Origin: DATATV01 sp036268615
GTDB lineage: Bacteria > Actinomycetota > Actinomycetes > Mycobacteriales > Pseudonocardiaceae
NCBI GenBank assembly: GCA_036268615.1
Contig: DATATV010000051.1
Coordinates: 1 to 64,000, forward strand
Direction: 5' to 3'
DNA length: 64,000 bases
Shown piece by piece: positions 46,080-54,439 of this stretch. The translations under genes and the position numbers were made by a program. Position 1 is the first letter of the stretch. Every line of letters begins with the position of its first letter. The notes beneath the pieces are model-generated. The model was not told where the DNA came from, ran no database searches, and saw nothing but the letters and a program-made list of their open reading frames with translations.

Positions 46080-46120
46080 GCCGCCACTGTACCGGACATC
46101 GAGGTCGGTTATGCCGCTTG

Positions 46121-46166
46121 TCATAGTATGAGCCGGCCCACTTTGCCAGGTATGTCGCACGACATA
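46121..46166. promoter_or_regulatory. Two palindromes between TetR gene and tautomerase operon
   Basis: TCATAGTATGA (46121-46131) and TATGTCGCACGACATA (46151-46166) are both palindromic and lie between divergent starts at 46079 and 46201. The second has 7-bp perfect arms around CA and sits 34 bases from the tautomerase ATG, a typical TetR operator position. Different sequences suggest one operator plus another site. Confidence 0.6.
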
Positions 46167-46200
46167 ACATGAGTCGAGCACCCCCGTAGGAAGGACCGCA

Positions 46201-47025
46201 ATGCCTTTCGTCAACATCGCCCTCGCCCGCGGCAAGTCCCACGAGTACCTCGACGGCGTCTCGAACGCCGTCCATCAGGCGCTCGTCGCCGAGCTCGGCA
46301 TGCAACCCGGTGACCGCTTCCAGCTCATCCACCAGCACGACCCCGACGAGATGATCTTCAACCGCGACTTCCGCGGCGGACCACGCTCCGACGACTTCAT
46401 CGTCTTCACCATCACCGACGGCCTGGACCGCGGCGAGCCGGCCAAGCGGCGGTTCTACAAGACGCTGGTCAGACTGCTCGGCGACGGTCCAGGCGTGCAG
46501 CCGGCGGACGTGTTCGTCATGATGCAGGTGACTCCCGCGGTCAACTTCTCGTTCGCCGACGGCGTGGCCGGCACCGAGGTCGTCGCCACCGAGGCGCTGG
46601 ACCGGGCGGCCACCGTGCCCGGCACCAGAGACGCCTACACCAAGGCGGAGTTGACGGACGCCGTCACCCAACTGTTCAAGCACAACAGCCGCGACCGAAT
46701 CGTCTCGATGCTGCGCGACGACTTCGTCCTCAAGGTGCCCGATTCGCTGCCCTACGGCGGGGAGTTCACCGGCCCCAAGGAGTTCGACGCCTTCTTCGCC
46801 CGGGTGCTCGCCAGCGACTACTACGAATCCTTCGTCACCGACCTCAAGCGGGTCATCGACGCGGAGGACCACCTGATCGCCACGATCACCATTACCGCGC
46901 AGGGCAAGACTTCCGGCAACTCGATGTTCGTCGAGAACGCCTGGCTGTTCGAGATCGCCGACGGCAACTTCGTCCGCGCGCAGATCTATGCCGACACCGC
47001 CGTCGGCGTCAACACCGCCGGATAG
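46201..47025 (+). CDS. Tautomerase domain fused to SnoaL-like domain
   Basis: 274 residues. The N-terminal ~125 residues match a 4-oxalocrotonate tautomerase-like protein, beginning MPFVNIALARG with the conserved Pro2 catalytic base. The C-terminal ~130 residues resemble a SnoaL/NTF2-like fold (KHNSRDRIVSMLRDDFVL, FVENAWLFEIADGNFVR). The two are usually separate proteins. Ribosome site AGGAAGGA. Followed by an SDR and divergent from TetR; suggests a small catabolic or detoxification unit with unknown substrate. Confidence 0.85.
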   Translation: MPFVNIALARGKSHEYLDGVSNAVHQALVAELGMQPGDRFQLIHQHDPDEMIFNRDFRGGPRSDDFIVFTITDGLDRGEPAKRRFYKTLVRLLGDGPGVQPADVFVMMQVTPAVNFSFADGVAGTEVVATEALDRAATVPGTRDAYTKAELTDAVTQLFKHNSRDRIVSMLRDDFVLKVPDSLPYGGEFTGPKEFDAFFARVLASDYYESFVTDLKRVIDAEDHLIATITITAQGKTSGNSMFVENAWLFEIADGNFVRAQIYADTAVGVNTAG

Positions 47026-47065
47026 GCGTGTGGCCGCCACCAACCCAGAACCGAGGGGAACCGTC

Positions 47066-47833
47066 ATGTCGTCCGTACTCATCACCGGTGCGTCCCAAGG
47101 CATCGGCCGAGCCATCGCCGTCGAACTGGCCGGCCGGGGCCACCGGGTGATCGCCACCGCCCGCCGCCCGGAGACCCTGGCCGACCTCCCCGTCGACCAG
47201 CGCCTGCGCCTGGATGTCACCGACCAGGACAGCGTCGACCAGGCCATCAACGCGGCCGGCCAGATCGACGTGCTGGTCAGCAACGCCGGCGCGACCGTGC
47301 GCGCGCCGCTGGAAAGTGTGCCGCTCGAAGAGGTCAACCAGCTCTTCCAGCTCAACACACTGGGCGCGCTGCGGGTGGCCCAGGGCGTGCTGCCGGCGAT
47401 GCGGGAACGCGGGGCCGGCCGGCTCGTCTTCATGTCCAGCATCCAGGGGCGGCTGGTACTGCCGATCATCGGCGCGTACGGCGCCAGCAAGTGGGCGCTG
47501 GAGGCGATCGCCGAGACGCTCGCGATCGAGACGGGCCACTTCGGCGTCAAGGTGACCATCGTGCAGCCCGGCGCGGTCGCCACGAACGGTGCCACCGGCG
47601 CCAAGGCGTTCCAGCAGGACGGCGACCCCTACGCCGGATTGTTCACGGCGCTACCCGCCCTGCGTGGTGAGACAGTCACTCGCGAGGAGGTCGCCGCCGC
47701 GGTCGCCGACACCATCGAGCAGCCCGAGCCGCCGTTGCGCGTGCCGGTCGGTGCGCCGGCCACGGAGGCCCTGCAAGCCCGCAAGTCGGCTCCGGAGGAC
47801 AAGCCGTTCCGGCTGGCCGAGATCGACTGGTAG
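47066..47833 (+). CDS. Short-chain dehydrogenase/reductase
   Basis: About 255 residues of the classical SDR fold. NAD(P)-binding TGASQGIGRAIA at the start, NNAG-type motif SNAGAT, and catalytic YGASK with the upstream Ser (FMSSIQG). Substrate unknown. ATG at 47066 follows GAGGGGAA; the upstream extension overlaps the tautomerase gene and is rejected. Second gene of the TetR-controlled pair. Confidence 0.93.
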   Translation: MSSVLITGASQGIGRAIAVELAGRGHRVIATARRPETLADLPVDQRLRLDVTDQDSVDQAINAAGQIDVLVSNAGATVRAPLESVPLEEVNQLFQLNTLGALRVAQGVLPAMRERGAGRLVFMSSIQGRLVLPIIGAYGASKWALEAIAETLAIETGHFGVKVTIVQPGAVATNGATGAKAFQQDGDPYAGLFTALPALRGETVTREEVAAAVADTIEQPEPPLRVPVGAPATEALQARKSAPEDKPFRLAEIDW

Positions 47834-47859
47834 GTGTCGGGGGGTGCCGGTCCGGTGGC

Positions 47860-47899
47860 GGCGTCAGTCGATCCGCGGGAACACCGCGATCCGAGCCGG
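47860..47899. repeat. Left copy of perfect 40-bp direct repeat
   Basis: Identical to 49725-49764. Here the sequence is orphan: it encodes, on the minus strand, a fragment equivalent to the last 11 residues and stop of the DUF6461-like gene, with no gene body attached. Similarity ends abruptly on both sides. Confidence 0.85.
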
Positions 47900-47912
47900 A
47901 CCGGGAACGCCG

Positions 47913-48557
47913 CTAGCTGTCAGGTGTGCGCTTACCTCGCGTGTCCCGGCCGGCCACCTCGACCAGCACTTTCTGGTACTCGTCGTCGAGTACCTGATGG
48001 AAATTTCGTTCAAATTTGGAACCCGCGCTACGCAGTCGCAGCTCGCGCGCATCTGCCCAGAAGCGACGGCCCGGATCACCCAGGAACACGATGTGCGAGA
48101 CCGCGCGAAGGTGCACCTCCGTCATCGAGCCGAACTCGCACATCATCCGCCAGTGCTCAATGATCAGATTGATGTACATGTGTTGCCGTTGCGCCACATG
48201 GTCATCGTCGTCGAAGAACGGCCCCCAGCTCTCGGCGTACGCGTGGTCCTCCATCGCCATCTTCATGAGGTCCAGATGCAGCGAACGAAGAGCTTGGTCC
48301 CTACTCGCCTTCGCTTCGCGCGCTTGGAAGAACAGGGAGCCCGCGACACCGGTCAAGGCGAGCACCGAAATCAACGCCGAGGCGGCTCCGTAGGTCTGGC
48401 CGATGTTACCCAACCTGGCCCAATAGTTTGTATCGCCGCTCAGCAAGCCGAGTACGGCCGGAGAGAGGACAATAAAGGCAAGAACGACAAAGATCGCGGC
48501 GACTAATATCACCGCGATCCACCCGCGCTTCCACGGCGGTCTGATCAACCTGTTCAC
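47913..48557 (-). CDS. DUF6082-like membrane protein
   Basis: 214 residues. Two N-terminal membrane helices (IAVILVAAIFVVLAFIVL and SALISVLALTGVAGSLFF) precede a cytosolic helical domain. Motifs there include RDQALRSLHLDLMKMAM and MYINLIIEHWRMM. This arrangement matches DUF6082 proteins of actinomycetes, whose function is unknown. Last gene in the islet; its stop is 13 bases from the left repeat. GTG start without a clear ribosome site. Confidence 0.72.
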   Translation of the reverse strand: MNRLIRPPWKRGWIAVILVAAIFVVLAFIVLSPAVLGLLSGDTNYWARLGNIGQTYGAASALISVLALTGVAGSLFFQAREAKASRDQALRSLHLDLMKMAMEDHAYAESWGPFFDDDDHVAQRQHMYINLIIEHWRMMCEFGSMTEVHLRAVSHIVFLGDPGRRFWADARELRLRSAGSKFERNFHQVLDDEYQKVLVEVAGRDTRGKRTPDS

Positions 48558-48583
48558 CGATGCTGCCAGCTGCCTACCGCCGC

Positions 48584-49189
48584 CTAGCCTTTTGCCAGGT
48601 CCGGTGGCGGCAGGTGCGCGATCTCCCTTTCGAAGAATGGTCGAATATCTTCACCAACCGCAAAGAGTTGGTCGAGATCGCGACGAACACCGGAAATCAG
48701 TTCGGTCGAGTCAAACCGCCTCGCGCCCGCATGCGTACCTTCGTTGTCGTAGAGGACCTCGTACACGGCGAGATCACCGAGAACCACAAGTTCCGGCAGG
48801 CCGCCCGCGCCGCCGTACTGCTCGACCTCCGCCGGAGAAACCACCTTGATCTCTTCCCCGACATCGGCACGCAGTCGCAGGAAGTTCAGCTCCCATTGAA
48901 GGTAGGGAGTGACCGGCAGGGTCACCAGCCGGACACGCCGACGAGCAAAATCTCCCTGGGACAGCTCTTTCCCGGCCTCGGCTTGCATGTCGCCCATGAG
49001 CCGGAGGGAGTGTTCCCACTGACCGTCCTGGAATGCCTCCCAACTCGGCACGCCCGGCTCCCGGAAGTGCTGATAGGTCTCCAGTTTCCAGAACACGTCC
49101 TTGATCTTCTGGTAGTACGGCCAGAAATCGTCGATGTAGCCCCTGGAATCAAAGGCTACACCTTCGACCGTCTTCAGCTTCTCAATCAT
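48584..49189 (-). CDS. DUF6879-like protein
   Basis: 201 residues, soluble. Motifs WKLETYQHFREPG, DFARRRVRLVTLPVTPYLQWELNF-like segments and FFEREIAHLPPP match DUF6879, a family often near XRE/DUF397 regulators in actinomycetes; function unknown. Its ATG overlaps the previous gene by 8 bases, and 26 bases separate it from the DUF6082 gene, so the three are one operon. Confidence 0.75.
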   Translation of the reverse strand: MIEKLKTVEGVAFDSRGYIDDFWPYYQKIKDVFWKLETYQHFREPGVPSWEAFQDGQWEHSLRLMGDMQAEAGKELSQGDFARRRVRLVTLPVTPYLQWELNFLRLRADVGEEIKVVSPAEVEQYGGAGGLPELVVLGDLAVYEVLYDNEGTHAGARRFDSTELISGVRRDLDQLFAVGEDIRPFFEREIAHLPPPDLAKG

Positions 49190-49460
49190 TCGGTATGTCC
49201 GATTTTGCAGAAAGTATCATATCGCGAGGAAGTACGACAAGACGCTCATCCGAGCCAATAGAGACACCCATTGGCAGACGATCCGCGTAGGCAGGAGTCA
49301 AATCTCTCCCGATCATGGCGAAATCACCATTGTCAAGTTCCCAAATATCAGGGCAAGTTGGACTTCCGCTGGTATTGCCCAACTCCAGAGCGGACTTTCC
49401 GATTCGACGTTTGAAATCAGCTTTCGGATCAGCTTCCCACGGGCGACGTTCGACAGCCAT
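49182..49460 (-). CDS. Small protein, first gene of the islet operon
   Basis: About 92 residues. Contains KADFKRRIGKSALELG, then CPDIWELDNGDFAMIGRDLT and ERLVVLPRDMIL. I recall similar proteins next to DUF6879 genes in actinomycetes but cannot name a function. The second ATG is chosen because GGGAG lies 5 bases before it. AT-rich DNA precedes it. Confidence 0.68.
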   Translation of the reverse strand: MAVERRPWEADPKADFKRRIGKSALELGNTSGSPTCPDIWELDNGDFAMIGRDLTPAYADRLPMGVSIGSDERLVVLPRDMILSAKSDIPND

Positions 49461-49520
49461 TATTGCTCCCATTCTATTAATTTGTCAACGTAACGCCGTG
49501 CTTGCCAGTATGACACCGTG

Positions 49521-49533
49521 GTATGTTTCATAC
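49521..49533. promoter_or_regulatory. 13-bp palindrome upstream of the islet operon
   Basis: GTATGTTTCATAC has 5-bp arms around TTT, about 60 bases upstream of the 92-residue gene on the minus strand, in an AT-rich stretch. The position and symmetry fit an operator; the cognate regulator is unknown. Confidence 0.4.
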
Positions 49534-49724
49534 AATAGAACGAATGCCCGGACCCGCAGGCCATCGACGCGCGGAGCGACCCACCCCGGTGATGCCCGAT
49601 ACCTGGATGGGCAGGTAGGACTGCGACCCGTGGCCGAGGAGCCACCCAATCGGGGCTCAGACAAGCCGAACGGATGACTGCAACAGCGTGGTCGCCAGGC
49701 ACCGACGGTCACAGTCAGTTCGAA

Positions 49725-49764
49725 GGCGTCAGTCGATCCGCGGGAACACCGCGATCCGAGCCGG
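49725..49764. repeat. Right copy of perfect 40-bp direct repeat
   Basis: Identical to 47860-47899. Here it forms the last 11 codons and stop of the DUF6461-like gene plus 4 bases beyond, in the correct frame. Similarity between the copies ends at both edges apart from a few scattered bases. Confidence 0.85.
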
Positions 49765-50376
49765 GCCGGACACGTCCCGCACCGTCGGCCGAATCCCGCC
49801 GAGCCGGCAGAACAGCTGCACCACGTCCAGCCGATGGTAGTTTTCCGGGTCCGCGTCGAACACCTCAGGATCGGTGATTCCCATGGCGGCCAACGGTTCC
49901 CGCAGCACCTCCGGTTCGGCGCCGAACGCCGAGCTGGGCGCGTTCTCGTCCAGGCCGGCCAGTTCCACGCCGTCCCGACTGACCACGAACGCCACGTCGG
50001 AGTTGATGCTCTGGTAGGCCGTCACCGCGAACGTGCCGGCCGAGAGGTCCGGCCGGCTCACCGCGGCTCCGTCGTTGTCCTCGACCAGCAGCGTGTGCGG
50101 CCCGAGTGCGAACGCCGCTACCGCCTGAAGGCGGTAGCGCGCGGTGTAGAGCGGCTGACCGGTGGCTTGGGCCTGCCGGGCGGCCTCGGCGTTGGCCTGG
50201 GCGAGCAGCGCGGCCCAGGTGCCGTCGGTGATGACGGACTCCGCGACCCCGAACCGGCGCAGTACCTCGTCCGGGTCGGTGTCGCGGACCGCCGTCACGC
50301 CGTACACGCCTTGGGGCGCGAGCACGTCGTCCAACCACGCCGACCACACCGCGGGATCGGCAGAATCGTCTGTCAC
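49729..50376 (-). CDS. DUF6461-like protein
   Basis: 215 residues, soluble. Sequence features include WSAWLDDVLAPQG, GVTAVRDTDPDEVLRRFG and YQSINSDVAFVVSRDG, which resemble DUF6461 proteins of actinomycetes; function unknown. Its 3' end is exactly within the 40-bp repeat, so the gene remains intact at a putative integration site. Located 19 bases after lctP on the same strand, possibly co-transcribed. Confidence 0.7.
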   Translation of the reverse strand: MTDDSADPAVWSAWLDDVLAPQGVYGVTAVRDTDPDEVLRRFGVAESVITDGTWAALLAQANAEAARQAQATGQPLYTARYRLQAVAAFALGPHTLLVEDNDGAAVSRPDLSAGTFAVTAYQSINSDVAFVVSRDGVELAGLDENAPSSAFGAEPEVLREPLAAMGITDPEVFDADPENYHRLDVVQLFCRLGGIRPTVRDVSGPARIAVFPRID

Positions 50377-50395
50377 CGGCGCATCGTAGCCAAAG

Positions 50396-52000
50396 CTACA
50401 ACCGCATGCTGCCGGGTAGGACGAAGTAGTAGAACAGCCCGATCAGGATCAGGTAGACCAGGATCACCAGCGTCCAGCCCATGTTGTGGCGGATCACCTG
50501 GCCCTCGTTGCGGACGAACTTCGTCGTCGCCACGCCGACGCTCGCGGTCTGCGGCGCGACCGGCTTACCCACCTCGGCACCCAGCGAGTTCAGCGACGGG
50601 AACAGCAGCACCGGCGCGTGCAGCAGTTTCGCCACCGAGTACTGGAAGTGGCCGAAGACCGCGTTGGACGAGGTGTTGCTGCCCGACAGCGCGACCGCGA
50701 TCCAACCCAGGATCGGCGAGAGCACCACGAACCACGTGCCCAGCTTGGCGAAGCCGTTGGCCATCGAATTGGCCATGCCGGCGTAGTTGTAGACGTTGGC
50801 CAGGCCGAAGATGAGCGGCGCGACCACCAGCGCGCCCCACATCTGCTTGAACGTGTTGCGGAACACCTCACCCAGTTGCCGGAGGCTCGGCCGCAGGAAC
50901 AGCGCGATCAGAATCCAGCTGACCAGGATCGCCGTGCCGGCGACGAACGGTGAGAACTTCAGCGAGACCGACGATGCCGTGTGGTCCAAGGAGGACACCG
51001 CACTGACCTTCGGCGCGAACGGCACGATGTTGCCCAGGGTGGACCACGGACCGGTCCACGCGACCACCACGACGATCAGGATCACGAACGGCAACAGCCC
51101 GCGCAGCGGCGCCCGTTCACCGATCGCCTCCACTTCCGGGTTCTCGATTTCCTTGCCACCAAAGCCAAGTGTCACCTTCGGCCGCCACACCTTGAGCAGG
51201 CCGAGAAGCGCGGCGAAGCACACCAGCGAGCCGATCACGTCCGGCAGGTACGGGCCGAGGAACTGCGAAGTCGGGAACTGGCCGAGGATGTAGCCGAACG
51301 AGCCGACCAGCGCCAGCGGCCAGCCCTCGCGGAACCCGCGTCGGCCGCTGACCAGGTAGATCAGAATCCACGGCGGTGCCAGCGCGAGAATCGCGACTAT
51401 CTTGCCGATCGACGCGGACAACGGGTCCACCGGCAGCCCGGTCACCGCGGCCAGACCGACGATCGGCGCGCCCAACGCCCCGAAGGACACCGGTGCGTTG
51501 TTGGCCAGCGCGGCCACCCGGATCGCGGCGATGTCGGCGATGCCGAAGGCGATCAGCACCGGCGCGACCACCGCCCACGGGTAGCCGAAGCCGACCAGGC
51601 CCTCCAGCAGCGCGCCGAAGGCCCACGCGATCAGCAGGGTCTGCACCCGGATATCCGCGGTGGCCTGGGCGATCAGCCAGCGTTTGAACGCGTCGAACGC
51701 ACCGGTGACCACCATGGTGTTGTAGATGATCACACCCCAGAACACGATCCAGTCGACCGACCAGAATCCCGTTCCCGCGCCCAGTCCGTAGGCCTGCATC
51801 GTTTGGCCGAATGGCGACCGCCAAATGGTCACCCCGAGCACGACGGTCACCACCGCGCCGATCAGCACGGCCTGCCAGGCTGATAATCGCAGCACTGCCA
51901 GCAGCAACAACAGGACCAACACCGGCACCAGCGCGAGCAACGTGCTGCCCAGCACGGTGTGCGCGGGGTCGAGAACCTGCGAAAACGCCGAAGCGAACAT
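50396..52000 (-). CDS. lctP: L-lactate permease
   Basis: About 534 residues with around 13 membrane helices. The lactate permease family signatures NNAPVSFGALGAPI and LSGSNTSSNAVFGHFQ are present. Imports lactate or glycolate with protons. ATG at 52000 has GGGAGG about 7 bases upstream. No lactate dehydrogenase gene is adjacent. A palindrome lies just before the ribosome site. Confidence 0.93.
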   Translation of the reverse strand: MFASAFSQVLDPAHTVLGSTLLALVPVLVLLLLLAVLRLSAWQAVLIGAVVTVVLGVTIWRSPFGQTMQAYGLGAGTGFWSVDWIVFWGVIIYNTMVVTGAFDAFKRWLIAQATADIRVQTLLIAWAFGALLEGLVGFGYPWAVVAPVLIAFGIADIAAIRVAALANNAPVSFGALGAPIVGLAAVTGLPVDPLSASIGKIVAILALAPPWILIYLVSGRRGFREGWPLALVGSFGYILGQFPTSQFLGPYLPDVIGSLVCFAALLGLLKVWRPKVTLGFGGKEIENPEVEAIGERAPLRGLLPFVILIVVVVAWTGPWSTLGNIVPFAPKVSAVSSLDHTASSVSLKFSPFVAGTAILVSWILIALFLRPSLRQLGEVFRNTFKQMWGALVVAPLIFGLANVYNYAGMANSMANGFAKLGTWFVVLSPILGWIAVALSGSNTSSNAVFGHFQYSVAKLLHAPVLLFPSLNSLGAEVGKPVAPQTASVGVATTKFVRNEGQVIRHNMGWTLVILVYLILIGLFYYFVLPGSMRL

Positions 52001-52011
52001 TGGCCGGCCTC

Positions 52012-52029
52012 CCACACATCGTTGTGTGG
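52012..52029 (-). promoter_or_regulatory. 7-bp inverted repeat before lctP
   Basis: CCACACA (52012-52018) and TGTGTGG (52023-52029) flank TCGT, immediately upstream of and touching the lctP ribosome site. Possible operator or translation-affecting hairpin. Confidence 0.45.
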
Positions 52030-52181
52030 AAAAATGTGTACCGAATTGATCGTTGCGGCGTCAAGGGTTACCGCCGGGAGAGATCGAACGAACCATCGAT
52101 GAAGCGGTAGCGTGAGCAGACCTGCGACCCCCCGATGTTCAGGGCCGTTCGGCCGGTCGACCGAATGAAGGTGGGGATCTC

Positions 52182-52616
52182 GTGAACGACCCGACTACTT
52201 CGACGGGCGTCACCGGCGCTCCCGCGCTCCTGATCATCATCGGGATCATCGTGGTGAGCGCGCTGCTCTACTTCCTGCCCACCATCATCGGCAGCGTCCG
52301 GCGCGCCCCGTCGCTGCTCGGGATCGTCCTGGTCAACATCTTCTTCGGCTGGTCGATCATCGGCTGGATCGTCGCGCTCGTCCTGGCGCTGCGCACCCGG
52401 CAGCCTGGCTACCGGCGCCGGACGGTCGACGAGATCCAGCGCTGGCCCGGCCTCTCCCCCGGTTACCGGCAGGGCAGCGACGTCGAGCGCCAGCTCCGCC
52501 GCGAGCAGCGGTCCACCGACGCGGCACCCGGCGGCTACCAGACCCAGTTCGACCCGAACCTGATCCAGCACCTCAACCAGCAGCCGCCGACGGACCAGCC
52601 GCCACCCGAAAAGTGA
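52182..52616 (+). CDS. Superinfection-immunity-like membrane protein
   Basis: 144 residues. Two helices (ALLIIIGIIVVSALLYFLPTI and LGIVLVNIFFGWSIIGWIVALVLAL) match the superinfection immunity protein family (Imm_superinfect), which in phage T4 blocks DNA entry; bacterial members are common and their role is unproven. A Pro/Gln-rich cytosolic tail follows. GTG start after GGTGGGG. Stands alone. Confidence 0.75.
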   Translation: MNDPTTSTGVTGAPALLIIIGIIVVSALLYFLPTIIGSVRRAPSLLGIVLVNIFFGWSIIGWIVALVLALRTRQPGYRRRTVDEIQRWPGLSPGYRQGSDVERQLRREQRSTDAAPGGYQTQFDPNLIQHLNQQPPTDQPPPEK

Positions 52617-52649
52617 TCAGCGGCAGACCTGGGCTGGTGGCATGAGTAG

Positions 52650-52868
52650 ATCGCGGCCGAGTTCCGGGCCAACGACGGCGTGGTCGGCGGCCACTTCGAG
52701 GGCAGGCATCCGCCGTTGCCGCATACCGTCGGCCGGCGCAGCGGGCTGTCCCGGCTCAACCCGCTGGTGTTGCAGCCGACGGCGAGGGCTTCGTGGCCCG
52801 ACGTGCCCGGCTACGAGGCCCGGACGAGCCGCACGTTTCCGGTGTTTGGCCTCGCCCCGGTCGGCTGA
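52650..52868 (+). pseudogene. Remnant of a DUF385/F420-dependent oxidoreductase
   Basis: One open frame reads IAAEFRANDGVVGGHFEG, then a segment with HTVGRRSGLSRLNPL, and ends SWPDVPGYEARTSRTFPVF before a stop at 52866. The first part matches the N-terminal core of nitroreductase/deazaflavin-dependent proteins and the last part their C-terminus. The middle of about 50 residues is missing, and a TAG at 52647 closes the frame upstream. It looks like a deleted gene. Confidence 0.65.
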
Positions 52869-52885
52869 CCCCACCCGGACGCAGA

Positions 52886-52919
52886 AGTGGCGATGCCCGG
52901 CGGACCGGACATCGCCACT
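52886..52919. terminator. Terminator hairpin downstream of clpX
   Basis: AGTGGCGATG (52886-52895) pairs exactly with CATCGCCACT (52910-52919); CCGG tracts extend the stem. It lies 42 bases past the clpX stop on the minus strand and after the remnant on the plus strand. Confidence 0.7.
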
Positions 52920-52960
52920 CAGCTGTCTCGCGCGTGCTTGTGCGCGGGCTCGACCCGCGT

Positions 52961-54244
52961 TCAGGCGGACTTCTCGCGGCGCTCCCGCCGGTTGGGCTGA
53001 CGCGGCACGATCGTCGGGTTCACGTTCTCCCGGACCGTCTGCTCGGTGATGACCACCTTCGCCACGTCCGAGCGGCTCGGGATGTCGTACATCACCGGGA
53101 GCAGCGTCTCCTCCATGATGGCCCGCAGGCCACGGGCGCCGGTGCCACGCAGGATCGCCTGGTCGGCGATGGCGGCCATCGCGTTGTCGCTGAACTCCAG
53201 CTCCACGCCGTCCATGTTGAACAGCCGGTGGTACTGCTTGACCAGCGCGTTGCGCGGCTCGGTGAGGATCTTGATCAGCGACTGCTTGTCCAGGTTGGTC
53301 ACGCTGGCCACGACGGGCAGCCGGCCGATGAACTCCGGGATCAGGCCGAACTTGATCAGGTCCTCGGGCATCGTCTCGGCGAAGAAGTCGGTCGTCTCGA
53401 TCTCGGCCTTGGACCGGATCTCGGCGCCGAAACCGAGGCCGCGCTTGCCGACCCGCTCCTGGATGATCCGGTCCAGCCCGGCGAACGCGCCGGCCACGAT
53501 GAACAGCACGTTCGTCGTGTCGATCTGGATGAACTCCTGGTGCGGGTGCTTGCGGCCGCCCTGCGGGGGCACGCTGGCGGTGGTGCCCTCCAGGATCTTC
53601 AGCAGGGCCTGCTGCACGCCCTCGCCGGACACGTCCCGGGTGATCGACGGGTTCTCGCTCTTGCGGGCGATCTTGTCGACCTCGTCGATGTAGATGATGC
53701 CGGTCTCGGCGCGCTTCACGTCGTAGTCGGCGGCCTGGATGAGCTTGAGCAGGATGTTCTCGACATCCTCACCGACGTAGCCCGCCTCGGTGAGCGCGGT
53801 GGCGTCGGCGATGGCGAACGGCACGTTGAGCATCTTGGCCAGCGTCTGCGCCAGGTAGGTCTTGCCGCAACCGGTCGGGCCGAGCATCAGGATGTTCGAC
53901 TTCGCCAGTTCGACGGCCTCGTCGCCGCGACCCTCGCGACCGCGCTCGCCGGACTGGATGCGCTTGTAGTGGTTGTAGACGGCCACCGCGAGCGTGCGCT
54001 TCGCTTCGTCCTGGCCGATCACGTAGGAGTCGAGAAAATCGTGGATCTCGGCGGGCTTGGGCAGCTCGTCGAGCTTGACGTCACCGGCCTCGGCGAGTTC
54101 TTCTTCGATGATCTCGTTACAGAGGTCGATGCACTCGTCGCAGATGTACACGCCGGGACCGGCGATGAGCTTCTTGACCTGCTTTTGGCTCTTCCCGCAG
54201 AACGAGCATTTCAACAGGTCTCCGCCATCCCCGATACGAGCCAT
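52961..54244 (-). CDS. clpX: ATP-dependent Clp protease ATPase subunit ClpX
   Basis: About 427 residues. AAA+ unfoldase feeding ClpP. N-terminal zinc finger CSFCGK...CDEC, Walker A GPTGCGKT, Walker B and sensor IIYIDEVDKIA, and the ClpP-contact loop RGLGFGA. ATG at 54244 restores the family N-terminus; the 19-codon extension upstream is rejected. Separated from clpP2 by a strong terminator, so it probably has its own promoter. Confidence 0.97.
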   Translation of the reverse strand: MARIGDGGDLLKCSFCGKSQKQVKKLIAGPGVYICDECIDLCNEIIEEELAEAGDVKLDELPKPAEIHDFLDSYVIGQDEAKRTLAVAVYNHYKRIQSGERGREGRGDEAVELAKSNILMLGPTGCGKTYLAQTLAKMLNVPFAIADATALTEAGYVGEDVENILLKLIQAADYDVKRAETGIIYIDEVDKIARKSENPSITRDVSGEGVQQALLKILEGTTASVPPQGGRKHPHQEFIQIDTTNVLFIVAGAFAGLDRIIQERVGKRGLGFGAEIRSKAEIETTDFFAETMPEDLIKFGLIPEFIGRLPVVASVTNLDKQSLIKILTEPRNALVKQYHRLFNMDGVELEFSDNAMAAIADQAILRGTGARGLRAIMEETLLPVMYDIPSRSDVAKVVITEQTVRENVNPTIVPRQPNRRERREKSA

Positions 54245-54393
54245 GACCGTTGACCTCTGTCCCCTCCGGTGAGCCGGTGCCGACTGGCTCGCCTTCGTCA
54301 TCCTGGTGACCCGACCAAAACACTCTGAGCCGGGTTGCTATCCCCTGACGTTACCCGCCCTGCCCTGCAGACAGGGAGCACTTGACGCCCTGT

Positions 54394-54433
54394 GACACGC
54401 CGAGCGGCGGTTTTTTCCCCCGCTCGGCGTGTC
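54394..54433 (-). terminator. Strong terminator between clpP2 and clpX
   Basis: GACACGCCGAGCG (54394-54406) pairs exactly with CGCTCGGCGTGTC (54421-54433), 13 bp, around a 14-base loop with a T-run. It starts 6 bases beyond the clpP2 stop, so the clpP1-clpP2 transcript ends here. Confidence 0.82.
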
Positions 54434-54439
54434 GCGGGA

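Larger units (their letters stand above)
47860..49764. mobile_element. Candidate small integrated islet between 40-bp repeats
   Basis: About 1.9 kb between identical 40-bp direct repeats, holding three minus-strand genes (92-residue protein, DUF6879, DUF6082) with lower GC and more AT-rich codons than flanking DNA. The right repeat is the 3' end of an intact gene and the left is an orphan copy, the pattern left by integration into a gene terminus. No integrase or transposase is encoded, so it is at most a passenger cassette or a remnant. Confidence 0.5.

Noticed and set aside
47860..49764. Islet as a classical insertion sequence
   Set aside because: No transposase and no terminal inverted repeats; the 40-bp direct repeats are far longer than a target-site duplication.
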